Source: Bacteroidales bacterium | Lineage (GTDB): Bacteria > Bacteroidota > Bacteroidia > Bacteroidales > Dysgonomonadaceae | Assembly (NCBI GenBank): GCA_012799155.1 | Contig: JAAZLV010000017.1 | Coordinates: forward strand, 1 to 6,197 | Direction of reading: 5' to 3' | Length of the DNA stretch: 6,197 bases | Shown: positions 1 to 6,197 of the stretch, piece by piece | Layout of the letters: each line of letters starts with the position of its first letter | How positions within the stretch are numbered: position 1 is the stretch's first letter | Notes under the pieces: model-generated | Database searches by the model: none | What the model saw: the letters and a program-made list of their open reading frames with translations, nothing else | What the model was told of the DNA's origin: nothing | Position numbers and translations under genes: made by a program

Positions 1-1
1 C

Positions 2-1633
2 CCCCTCGTACGGTTCACTTTAATGAATGTGCTGGAGAGTCAAATCCGCTATGATGTGAAATACATCCGCATGTTTATTTTTGTAGGCCTGTTGCTCCTG
101 TTCATTGCTTTGTTCAACTACTTGAACATCCTGCACAGCAGTACCGTGGCACGGTTCAGAGAAATCAACCTAAGACGGGTGACCGGTGCATCCATCCGTA
201 ACATTTACCAGCAACTGTTTGTAGAAATATCTCTTCACTTAGCCATCGTAGCATTGCTTTCGTTCTGTTGTATAGAAATTACATCCGGACTGTTTGAACG
301 CATCTTCGGAACGGTTGTCTCTTCTTCCATGATCAACACAAAACTCCTCTACACGATCCTGCTTACGGCAATTTTTTTATACTGCACAGCCTTTGCTATA
401 CTTTTCCGATTTGTTCGGAAATCAGCGCTCAAGAGAATCCATTCGGTGAAGCACAACTTTACCACAGGCAGAATAACATTGCTATTGCAACTGATAATCA
501 GTTCGTTTGCCATCATGAGTGCCTTTGTGACATGGAAACAGGTAGATTACATGAACCGGGTGGATTGGGGAATTGATACCGAAAATCTGCTGCAGATTCA
601 GATGAAAGTAAGAGACAGAGAGCCGCTTCTGGAAGAAATTGAGAAGCTCCCGATGGTGAAAGACGTGATCCATACTGTATTCTTCACACTGTCCCAAACT
701 TCAGATAAGTTGGGGCCGAGTGGTGTTACAGGAGTTAACTGGGACAAAAAGCCTATGGACTTCAATCCCCTTTTTCAAACATTTGAGGTTGATGCAGATT
801 TCATTGAAAAGATGAAATTGGAAATCATTGAGGGAAGAGGAATCATCGAGGAGGATTTTACCCGTGGCAATACAGCCGGCAAGGTGCTTATCAATCAAAG
901 TGCACAAAAGATCATGGAAATGGATGATCCTTTAGGTCAAAGCATTTCTGTCCCCGGCAACTGGTATACTGCTGAAGGAAGAGGAGTAGATCATTATGAA
1001 ATTGCGGGCGTCGTTGAAGATTTTCATACAGTAGGCTTGCAAAGTGAAATACCACCGCTCATCATTAAAGTGATGAAAGAGAGCGGAGGAGGATATTTCA
1101 ATTACATACGCGTCATGCCGGGGTTGGAGGAAGCAGCCTTGGAAGCAATTACCAATCTTATTCCCAAGTTTAGGCCCGACAACGAAAACGAATCGCTGGT
1201 AGTCTCAATGCGTCAGCTGCTGAGTGATCTGAGTAAAAACGAACAGAATCAATTGAGACTGTTTGCAACGTTGGCTTCACTCTGCATCCTGATTACAGTC
1301 TTCGGCATCTATTCCGTGTCGCAACGCGAGACCCGTAGGAGACGCAAGGAGATCGCCATCCGCAAGACCGCCGGAGCTAAATCGAATGAGATCATGAACA
1401 TGTTCTTCCGTGAGTACCTCACATTGACACTGATTGCCGTCGTGGTTGCGCTTCCATTGTCTGGACTGTTCATGGAACAATGGTTGCAGAACTTTGCCTA
1501 TCGGATCACCATCTCCTGGTGGATGTATGGTGCGGTGTCACTCATCATAGCATCAATTGTAATCCTTGCAATTGTGATACAGGTAGCACGTGCAGCCAAT
1601 CAGAATCCCGCAGAGGTGGTGAAATCAGAATAA
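2..1633 (+). CDS. ABC transporter permease, MacB/FtsX family (5' end outside window)
   Basis: Inner-membrane permease of a type VII ABC transporter, which would couple ATP hydrolysis by a partner ATPase to movement of its extracytoplasmic domains. The frame is open to the left edge, and the ATG at 23 is internal: the codons before it (P-L-V-R-F-T-L) align with residues from about 252 of the next permease, so roughly 250 N-terminal residues (first membrane helix and first MacB-like core domain) lie outside. Visible are hydrophobic helices near bases 71-133, 218-285 and 344-410 (first FtsX domain, with the loop motif REINLRRVTGAS at about 158-193), a helix near 470-530, a second extracytoplasmic core domain (about 540-1250), then three helices near 1260-1320, 1408-1475 and 1530-1600. 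The last set holds the cytoplasmic motif RRRRKEIAIRK. The C-terminus NQNPAEVVKSE is typical of this family. No frameshift is seen. The substrate is unknown. The family call is secure; the specific role is not. Confidence 0.93.
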   Translation, partial: PLVRFTLMNVLESQIRYDVKYIRMFIFVGLLLLFIALFNYLNILHSSTVARFREINLRRVTGASIRNIYQQLFVEISLHLAIVALLSFCCIEITSGLFERIFGTVVSSSMINTKLLYTILLTAIFLYCTAFAILFRFVRKSALKRIHSVKHNFTTGRITLLLQLIISSFAIMSAFVTWKQVDYMNRVDWGIDTENLLQIQMKVRDREPLLEEIEKLPMVKDVIHTVFFTLSQTSDKLGPSGVTGVNWDKKPMDFNPLFQTFEVDADFIEKMKLEIIEGRGIIEEDFTRGNTAGKVLINQSAQKIMEMDDPLGQSISVPGNWYTAEGRGVDHYEIAGVVEDFHTVGLQSEIPPLIIKVMKESGGGYFNYIRVMPGLEEAALEAITNLIPKFRPDNENESLVVSMRQLLSDLSKNEQNQLRLFATLASLCILITVFGIYSVSQRETRRRRKEIAIRKTAGAKSNEIMNMFFREYLTLTLIAVVVALPLSGLFMEQWLQNFAYRITISWWMYGAVSLIIASIVILAIVIQVARAANQNPAEVVKSE

Positions 1634-1644
1634 ATAAATTTCAA
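1590..1644 (+). repeat. Copy 1 of a permease 3'-end repeat (coding tail plus spacer)
   Basis: The last 44 bases of the first permease (1590-1633, including stop) match 3931-3974 of the second permease at 38 of 44 positions without gaps. The non-coding 'ataaatttcaa' directly after the stop (1634-1644) recurs at 3977-3987. It is a paralogous direct repeat, not a mobile element: there are no inverted ends or target duplications. Confidence 0.7.
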
Positions 1645-1646
1645 AC

Positions 1647-3974
1647 ATGCTCATTCATTACCTGAAAATAGCCTGGAGGAACCTCCTGAAGTACAAAGCC
1701 CAGAGTGTGATCAGCATCGTGGGACTGAGCATCAGTTTCACAGCATTCACTTTCACCCTCTCATGGATCCGTTACGAACGAGGGTATGACAAGCATATCC
1801 CCGATGCGGAAAGGATCTTCAGGGTATTTGTAAAAGACTCCACAAAAGTTGATGGCATTCAACCATATGCACCCAATGCGTTGGCCGCCTATTTAAAGGA
1901 AAAGTATCCGGAGATAGAGGCTGCAACAGGGCTATATGCTTATAAGACCAACATCAAACAGGGAGACGAAATTGTCCTCAATCAAAGTGCCTGTATCAAT
2001 ATAGATACCTCATTCTTTGCGGTGTTCTATCCCGAAATCAAAATATCCTTTCCCGAAAGAATCGATAAAGACTATTACATCTTCTCCAAAAGCGCTGCAA
2101 ACAAACTACAACTGGGAGCCCATGATATTGGAAAAAGGAATGACTCCCTGCAATTAAACCTGTTGGATATCATACCCGATAAACCAACCCATAGTAACCT
2201 GCCTTTCGATCTGATTTTTATCAACAAGCCCGATGACAGATTTGACCTGGCATGGGGTTACCATTCAAAATTCACATACATACGTGTGAAACAGGGTGTC
2301 GAAATTGAAAAGTTAAAAGATAAACTGGCAGATATAACTGTCAAAACAGATCATCCCGGAGGATACTACTCTGTCGAAAAGTATCATTGCAAATTGGTGC
2401 CATTACAGGAATTACGCACCACCCATCCGGACACAGAAGTTGCAATTAGGTATCATCAGCTTAGACTTTTCGCGGCCGTTTCACTATTGGTTCTTTTTTG
2501 TGCATTCTTCAATTATCTGATGCTTTTCATCAACAAGATAGGAGTTCGAAACCGTGGATTGACACTGCACAAAGTGAACGGCGCATCCGGTATGCGTCTG
2601 TTGGCTCTGCTCTTGTGTGAGTTTGTCATGTTAGTGTCTCTGGCTCTGTTGGTGGGTATGGTGCTGACAGAGATCATATATCCTTATTTCGCAACGTTTT
2701 CTATGATTGAATCATCTAGAACGTTTATCCTGCGCGATGCGCTCCTTTTTGGCATTTCACTTCTCCTGTTAACCCTGTTGTTTGCATTTCTCCCCGTCAG
2801 ATACTTCATGAATAAAAGCATTCAGGAGAATCTGATGCCATTGAAAGAGAGTCGTAGAGGTGTCAATGATCGCTTCACACGCATGTCTATTTTCCTGCAG
2901 TTGTTCATCACGGTCCTGCTGCTATTCTCTACAACGGTATTGGCATATCAATTCAATTACTTGAATAGCAACCAGATCGGATTCAATCGCACCCACATCA
3001 ACACATTAATCACCTATCCCAATGAGATTCCGATCGATGCATTGCGAAAAATACCCGGTGTGGAAGATGTGATTCCTCATGGAGGCGATTTTTTACCCAA
3101 AAGTACCTCCAGGCAAATCCACGTGAAGAGGGGTAACAGCAATGATTTCCATAAATTTTACAAGTTCGGGATAGTTGGACCCGAATTCGTTAACTTTTTC
3201 GATATCGAAATCATCGCCGGGCGTAATATTCATGAAGGTGAGAGGAACGGATATCTCATTAACCAGACTGCCGATCATCTATTGTTTGCCGAAGATTCAA
3301 CAGGTCTCAAAATGATCAATGACCTGCCGGTTGTAGGTGTGATCAGGGACATGTATATCGACTCTCCACTGGTACCTGTTTTCCCGTCGGTCTATGGCAT
3401 ATTGGAGTCAGATTCATGGGATCAGGGAAGTGACAGGACCTATTTTTACGCATATAAATATGTGAAGGGAACGCGTAATGAAACCGAGAAAGAGATAAGC
3501 AAACTGGTGACTGAGGATATTGGAAATCCCCCCCCGACTCTTCTGAACATGGAGGAATTGTATGCCGGGTACACCAAATCAGAACGATATTTGCTCAATC
3601 TGCTGGGCATCATCACGCTGGTTTCGATCCTGATATCAATTTTTGGAGTCTATTCAATCGTAACCCTAGCATGTAAAAGACGGCGCAAAGAGATCGCCAT
3701 CCGCAAGGTGAACGGAGCTACCGTGCGGGAGATCCTGCATCTCTTCCTGCGTGACTATCTCCTGATCACCCTCCTGGCCTGTATGGTCGCTTTCCCGGCA
3801 GGTGTGCTGGTGATGCAACGCTGGCTTGAACAATACACCCGGCGGGTCTCCATGGAGTGGTGGCTGTTTGTCGGAATCTTTGTCCTGGTAGTCCTGATCG
3901 TCCTGGCAAGTATCCTCTCCCGTGTGATCCGTGCAGCGAATCAGAATCCGGCAGAAGTAATCAAATCAGAATAA
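1647..3974 (+). CDS. ABC transporter permease, MacB/FtsX family, duplicated two-half form
   Basis: Complete inner-membrane permease of 775 residues, the usual length for the Bacteroidota form carrying two core domain (MacB_PCD) plus FtsX units in one chain. Predicted order: cytoplasmic N-terminus (YLKIAWRNLLKYKAQS), helix 1 (about 20-41), first extracytoplasmic core (about 45-265), helices 2-4 (about 272-293, 318-344, 362-384), helix 5 (about 412-433), second core (about 435-645), helices 6-8 (about 650-673, 699-722, 738-760). The second cytoplasmic loop has the canonical RRRKEIAIRKVNGAT (678-692), which in this family contacts the ATPase; the equivalent first loop is degenerate (RNRGLTLHKVNGAS, 301-314). 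The ATG at 1647 gives the expected short N-terminus and lies 13 bases after the preceding stop, which fits cotranscription. No Shine-Dalgarno is visible, only A/T-rich sequence. It is clearly paralogous to the preceding permease. An 8-C run at 3528-3535 stays in frame. The substrate cannot be inferred. Confidence 0.95.
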   Translation: MLIHYLKIAWRNLLKYKAQSVISIVGLSISFTAFTFTLSWIRYERGYDKHIPDAERIFRVFVKDSTKVDGIQPYAPNALAAYLKEKYPEIEAATGLYAYKTNIKQGDEIVLNQSACINIDTSFFAVFYPEIKISFPERIDKDYYIFSKSAANKLQLGAHDIGKRNDSLQLNLLDIIPDKPTHSNLPFDLIFINKPDDRFDLAWGYHSKFTYIRVKQGVEIEKLKDKLADITVKTDHPGGYYSVEKYHCKLVPLQELRTTHPDTEVAIRYHQLRLFAAVSLLVLFCAFFNYLMLFINKIGVRNRGLTLHKVNGASGMRLLALLLCEFVMLVSLALLVGMVLTEIIYPYFATFSMIESSRTFILRDALLFGISLLLLTLLFAFLPVRYFMNKSIQENLMPLKESRRGVNDRFTRMSIFLQLFITVLLLFSTTVLAYQFNYLNSNQIGFNRTHINTLITYPNEIPIDALRKIPGVEDVIPHGGDFLPKSTSRQIHVKRGNSNDFHKFYKFGIVGPEFVNFFDIEIIAGRNIHEGERNGYLINQTADHLLFAEDSTGLKMINDLPVVGVIRDMYIDSPLVPVFPSVYGILESDSWDQGSDRTYFYAYKYVKGTRNETEKEISKLVTEDIGNPPPTLLNMEELYAGYTKSERYLLNLLGIITLVSILISIFGVYSIVTLACKRRRKEIAIRKVNGATVREILHLFLRDYLLITLLACMVAFPAGVLVMQRWLEQYTRRVSMEWWLFVGIFVLVVLIVLASILSRVIRAANQNPAEVIKSE

Positions 3975-3987
3975 CAATAAATTTCAA
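3931..3987 (+). repeat. Copy 2 of the permease 3'-end repeat
   Basis: Counterpart of 1590-1644. The coding tail (encoding AANQNPAEVIKSE) is 38/44 identical in DNA to copy 1. After the stop, and two extra bases, the spacer again reads 'ataaatttcaa'. The similarity of the spacer suggests that the duplicated unit was permease plus downstream spacer, or that the ends were homogenised by recombination. Confidence 0.7.
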
Positions 3988-4008
3988 CATTCATAATCCA
4001 AATAAACT
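3975..4008 (+). other. A/T-rich spacer and translation start region of the ATPase gene
   Basis: The 34-base gap between the second permease and the ATPase gene is strongly A/T-rich. It contains no stem-loop with a T-run, no purine-rich Shine-Dalgarno and no Bacteroidota-type -7 box (TAnnTTTG). The A-rich 'ccaaataaact' just before the ATG is the kind of leader commonly used for initiation in this phylum. It is read as an intra-operon spacer, not a promoter. Confidence 0.5.
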
Positions 4009-4683
4009 ATGATTCAAACAGAAAACTTACAGAAGATCTTCCGCACCGATGAGGTGGAAACATGGGCACTGAACGAAGTGAACATCAGAATCAACGAAGG
4101 TGAATTTGTCGCCGTGATGGGACCCTCCGGCTGCGGGAAGACCTCCCTGCTCAACATCCTGGGGTTGCTCGACAACCCCACCTCGGGGAGCTATCACCTC
4201 AACGGAACCGACGTCTCAAAATTCACCGAGAGCCAGCGCACCGGCCTCCGCAAGGGGGTGATCGGCTTCGTGTTCCAGAGCTTCAACCTCATTGAGGAGC
4301 TCAATGTCTATGAGAACATCGAGTTGCCGCTCCTCTACATGAAGATTGGGGCTGCCGAGCGGAAGCGCCGCGTGAAAGAGGCGATGGAGCGCATGGCCAT
4401 CACCCACCGCGAGAAGCACTTCCCGCAACAGCTGTCGGGGGGACAGCAACAGCGCGTGGCCATCGCCCGTGCCGTAGTGGCCAACCCGAAGCTGATCCTT
4501 GCCGACGAACCCACGGGGAACCTCGACAGCCGCAATGGTGCCGAAGTGATGAACCTGCTCACCGAGTTGAACCGCGAAGGAACCACCATCGTCATGGTCA
4601 CCCACAGTCAACACGATGCCGGCTTCGCCAACCGTGTCATCAACCTGTTCGACGGCAAGGTGGTCCCGGAGGTGGTGCTATAA
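4009..4683 (+). CDS. ABC transporter ATP-binding protein, LolD/MacB type
   Basis: Cytoplasmic ATPase of 224 residues, normal length for stand-alone LolD-like proteins, expected to dimerise and power the neighbouring permeases. All motifs are present: Walker [10 protein letters not shown] (38-46), Q-loop Gln90 in VFQSFNL, signature LSGGQQQR (142-149), Walker B LILADEP with catalytic Glu167, D-loop NLDS (171-174) and H-loop His199 in VTHSQHD. The segment after Walker A ([13 protein letters not shown]) and ENIELPLLY (102-110) are typical of the MacB/LolD/FtsE group. The start at 4009 gives the usual N-terminus ([11 protein letters not shown]). Base composition is far richer in G+C than the central parts of the upstream permeases (line 4201-4260 has 38 of 60 G/C), and two long antisense ORFs here are a by-product of this. 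It is the only ATPase in the window, so it may serve all three permeases. LolD, MacB-like export and FtsE-like roles cannot be separated by sequence alone; the context of several FtsX permeases argues against FtsE. Confidence 0.96.
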   Translation: MIQTENLQKIFRTDEVETWALNEVNIRINEGEFVAVMGPSGCGKTSLLNILGLLDNPTSGSYHLNGTDVSKFTESQRTGLRKGVIGFVFQSFNLIEELNVYENIELPLLYMKIGAAERKRRVKEAMERMAITHREKHFPQQLSGGQQQRVAIARAVVANPKLILADEPTGNLDSRNGAEVMNLLTELNREGTTIVMVTHSQHDAGFANRVINLFDGKVVPEVVL

Positions 4684-4719
4684 CCGGATTAACATACAAA
4701 CCCATCAAATAAAAAACAG
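4684..4719 (+). other. Spacer and A-rich translation start region of the exported-protein gene
   Basis: A 36-base gap with no terminator-like hairpin. The start codon is preceded by 'aaataaaaaacag', an A-rich leader without a Shine-Dalgarno, as is usual in Bacteroidota. No promoter element is recognised, so the downstream gene is most simply transcribed from upstream. Confidence 0.45.
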
Positions 4720-5316
4720 ATGAAAAAAAGTCTATTGTTGCTTATACTCCTTAGCCTGTTTTCCTATGAGGTGATCGGACAGGAAACTGAACCTGCAGAC
4801 ACAATCCCAGTCATTGCTGAGAGTGAGACGATGATGATATCCCAGTTAAAGACTCAGCTGAAAACGCAATTGAAAACACAGCTTGAATCGCAGTTACTCG
4901 CCGGTCTACAGTCAAAATCGGACAAAGAGTTGAACGTGGTCATCGACAGCATGTTGTTGCAGCTCGACGAAGATATTGCGCGCATCACTCAATTTCCGGA
5001 AGACAGCCTGGCAATGATCAATAGTTTCATGAAGAACATCAAGTTCTCCATGAATGAGCAGGAGCCGGATGGCGCTGCGATGTTCAATCGGGATGAACTG
5101 ATGAAATTTCATGACAAATTCTACGCAGAAATGCTCCTGATGAAGGACAATTTAACAAGGGTCAGGGCAACAGAAGATAAGGAGATGAAAGCCCAACAGT
5201 TGTCAGGCGCAATCCTCAATTTCTTCAACGACAGTGGATTCTGGGAGATCATGGAGATGATGATGGATAAAATGATGTCGTTTAAAACCTCTGTTTCGGT
5301 GGAAGAAAGCGAATAA
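4720..5316 (+). CDS. Exported methionine-rich helical protein of unknown function
   Basis: I do not recognise this family. The 198-residue product starts with a clear signal peptide: MKK, a hydrophobic stretch (residues 5-14), and a likely signal peptidase I site after Gly20 (V-I-G / Q-E-T). There is no lipobox cysteine, and no cysteine anywhere, so a soluble periplasmic protein is likely. After an acidic stretch (22-37), residues 42-59 contain four near-perfect Q-L-K-T/S units, then mostly helix-compatible charged and hydrophobic sequence to the end. Methionine is unusually common: 18 of 198 residues, with a cluster EIMEMMMDKMM at 176-186. There is no later hydrophobic segment long enough to span a membrane. 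It lies 36 bases after the ATPase gene and 3 bases before the next permease, so it is very probably cotranscribed and may be an accessory, regulator or substrate-handling partner of the transporter; that role is inference from position. The real-gene call is strong because of the signal peptide, codon structure and tight spacing. Confidence 0.85.
   Translation: MKKSLLLLILLSLFSYEVIGQETEPADTIPVIAESETMMISQLKTQLKTQLKTQLESQLLAGLQSKSDKELNVVIDSMLLQLDEDIARITQFPEDSLAMINSFMKNIKFSMNEQEPDGAAMFNRDELMKFHDKFYAEMLLMKDNLTRVRATEDKEMKAQQLSGAILNFFNDSGFWEIMEMMMDKMMSFKTSVSVEESE
4843..4896 (+). repeat. Coding tandem repeat: Q-L-K-T tetrapeptide units
   Basis: Within the exported protein, residues 42-59 read QLKT-QLKT-QLKT-QLES-QL. 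The codons differ between units (Q as cag or caa; L as tta, ctg, ttg, ctt; K as aag or aaa; T as act, acg, aca), so the repeat is clear in protein but eroded in DNA. A four-residue period spaces the leucines roughly one helical turn apart, giving a probable amphipathic helix. Confidence 0.8.
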
Positions 5317-5319
5317 TCT

Positions 5320-6197
5320 ATGCTGGCAACAACCATAAAATTAATCCTCCGGAACTGGTGGCGCAACAAAACATTCACACTCATCTCGCTGATAAGTCTC
5401 ACGGTAGGGATAGCCTGCTTCAGCATGCTCTTCTCATTCGTTGTCTACGAACAGGGCATAGAGCAGCAGAACCCCAACCGGGACAGGATGGTGTGGGTGA
5501 TGCAGGATTTGCCCTCCTCGCCGGGTGAGAAGATGGCCTACATGCGGGGCGGTGTCCCTGAGCAGTTGATGGCTAAATATCCCGAGGTGGAGGATTACCT
5601 GCAACTGAACAGCTTTATCGTGAAATATATCGAGGTGAACAACCAACGCTTCGACCCGGTAGAGATCATCAACGTCGGCAGCTCCTTCCCCACCTTTTTC
5701 CCGTTCGAGTTGCTCTATGGCAGCTGGGATGCCCTCAACAATCCGCAGGCAATGGTGATCAGTCAGAAGCAGGCTGAACGGCTTTTCGGAAGGGAAGATG
5801 CCATAGGGGAACAGCTGACGGTGTGTGAGGGGGGCTTCGACACTGACATCAGGAAAACTTACACCATTGGGGCAGTGGCGAAATCACGCGACCAGTCGGC
5901 CATCACCTTCGATGGCCTCATATGCAGCCCCGAGACAAACTGGGGGGGCCCCACCCTGCTGATGATGCCCGAAAAGAGCGATCTGAAACTGTTTGAGGAG
6001 AAGGTGAGCAACGATCAGATACCCACACTGGCCGGGGGGAGTTACTATTTTATCCCTCTCGACAAGGCGCTCTCCTCTCGCTATCAGCAGCAGGAGCTGG
6101 GATTCTGGCACCATCGCAAGGATAACCTGCTGATGGTGGGACTGATTTCAGCATTGCTGTTATTGCTGATCGCTATCTTTAACTACGTAAACATGAG
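5320..6197 (+). CDS. ABC transporter permease, MacB/FtsX family (3' end outside window)
   Basis: Third permease of the cluster; the first 292 codons are visible and the frame is open at the right edge. The ATG at 5320 lies 3 bases after the stop of the exported-protein gene and yields the standard family N-terminus (MLATTIKLILRNWWRNKTFT). Helix 1 spans about residues 19-42, followed by a MacB-like extracytoplasmic core domain (about 44-262) and the start of helix 2 (about 269-289, ending IFNYVNM). That matches the first permease's LFNYLNI. P-L at 246-247 aligns with P-L at 252-253 of the second permease, so the first half is of normal size; by comparison roughly 480 residues remain outside. 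A purine stretch GGAAG at 5301-5305 is too far from the ATG to be a convincing ribosome site, and translational coupling is plausible. Base composition is G+C-rich, like the ATPase gene and unlike the middle of the upstream permeases. Runs of 7 G and 4 C at 5942-5952 remain in frame. Confidence 0.93.
   Translation, partial: MLATTIKLILRNWWRNKTFTLISLISLTVGIACFSMLFSFVVYEQGIEQQNPNRDRMVWVMQDLPSSPGEKMAYMRGGVPEQLMAKYPEVEDYLQLNSFIVKYIEVNNQRFDPVEIINVGSSFPTFFPFELLYGSWDALNNPQAMVISQKQAERLFGREDAIGEQLTVCEGGFDTDIRKTYTIGAVAKSRDQSAITFDGLICSPETNWGGPTLLMMPEKSDLKLFEEKVSNDQIPTLAGGSYYFIPLDKALSSRYQQQELGFWHHRKDNLLMVGLISALLLLLIAIFNYVNM

Noticed and set aside
23..25. ATG at 23 as the true start of the first permease
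   Set aside because: The frame is open upstream to the window edge and the upstream codons align with the other permeases, so the gene starts outside the window.
1480..1665. 61-codon + strand ORF bridging the first two permeases
   Set aside because: It is an out-of-frame reading across the well-supported end of one permease and start of the next, with no protein-like features.
1590..3987. The repeated permease ends as insertion-sequence or attachment-site repeats
   Set aside because: The repeat is mostly coding, imperfect, lacks inverted termini or target duplications, and encloses only a normal permease gene.
3975..4008. Possible promoter or terminator before the ATPase gene
   Set aside because: No stem-loop with a T tract, no TAnnTTTG box and no inverted repeat could be found; A/T richness alone is not enough.
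4216..4614. Antisense ORFs of 132 and 88 codons opposite the ATPase gene
   Set aside because: They lie wholly inside a gene with intact Walker, signature and H-loop motifs, their translations look like non-coding frames rich in Arg, His and Cys, and high G+C explains the lack of stops.
5121..6114. Minus-strand ORFs opposite the exported-protein gene and third permease
   Set aside because: All are shadows of plus-strand genes with clear signal peptide or membrane helices. The third permease continues in frame to the window end.
1..6197. CRISPR arrays, tRNA, rRNA, riboswitch or mobile element
   Set aside because: The window is almost fully coding on one strand. The longest gap between genes is 36 bases, and no spaced repeats or RNA-like structures were seen.

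Overview
The window looks like part of a chromosome from a Bacteroidota organism, probably order Bacteroidales. The basis is the type of FtsX/MacB-family permease (about 780 residues, two permease halves in one chain, ending in a 'NQNPAEV.KSE'-like tail) and translation starts preceded by A-rich sequence without a clear Shine-Dalgarno. The genus cannot be told from what is visible.

All coding is on the + strand and tightly packed. In order: (1) an ABC permease lacking its first ~250 residues because the window begins inside it (to 1633); (2) a complete paralogous permease of 775 residues (1647-3974); (3) a LolD/MacB-type ABC ATPase of 224 residues with all nucleotide-binding motifs intact (4009-4683); (4) an unrecognised exported protein of 198 residues, rich in methionine and carrying a short Q-L-K-T repeat (4720-5316); (5) the first 292 residues of a third permease that runs off the right edge (5320 onward). 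Gaps are 13, 34, 36 and 3 bases and contain no visible terminator hairpin, so one polycistronic mRNA is likely.

Together these encode a type VII (mechanotransmission, MacB/LolCDE/FtsX-like) ABC system in the inner membrane: one ATPase and at least three permeases. Each permease has, or is expected to have, two extracytoplasmic core domains and two FtsX membrane domains. The substrate cannot be inferred. No HlyD-type adaptor, TolC-type outer membrane protein or two-component regulator is inside the window.

The overall type of locus is familiar in Bacteroidota. Most worth a second look are the methionine-rich exported protein between ATPase and third permease, its codon-diverged four-residue repeat, the sharp base-composition differences along the operon, and DNA-level similarity between the 3' ends of the first two permeases that continues past their stop codons.
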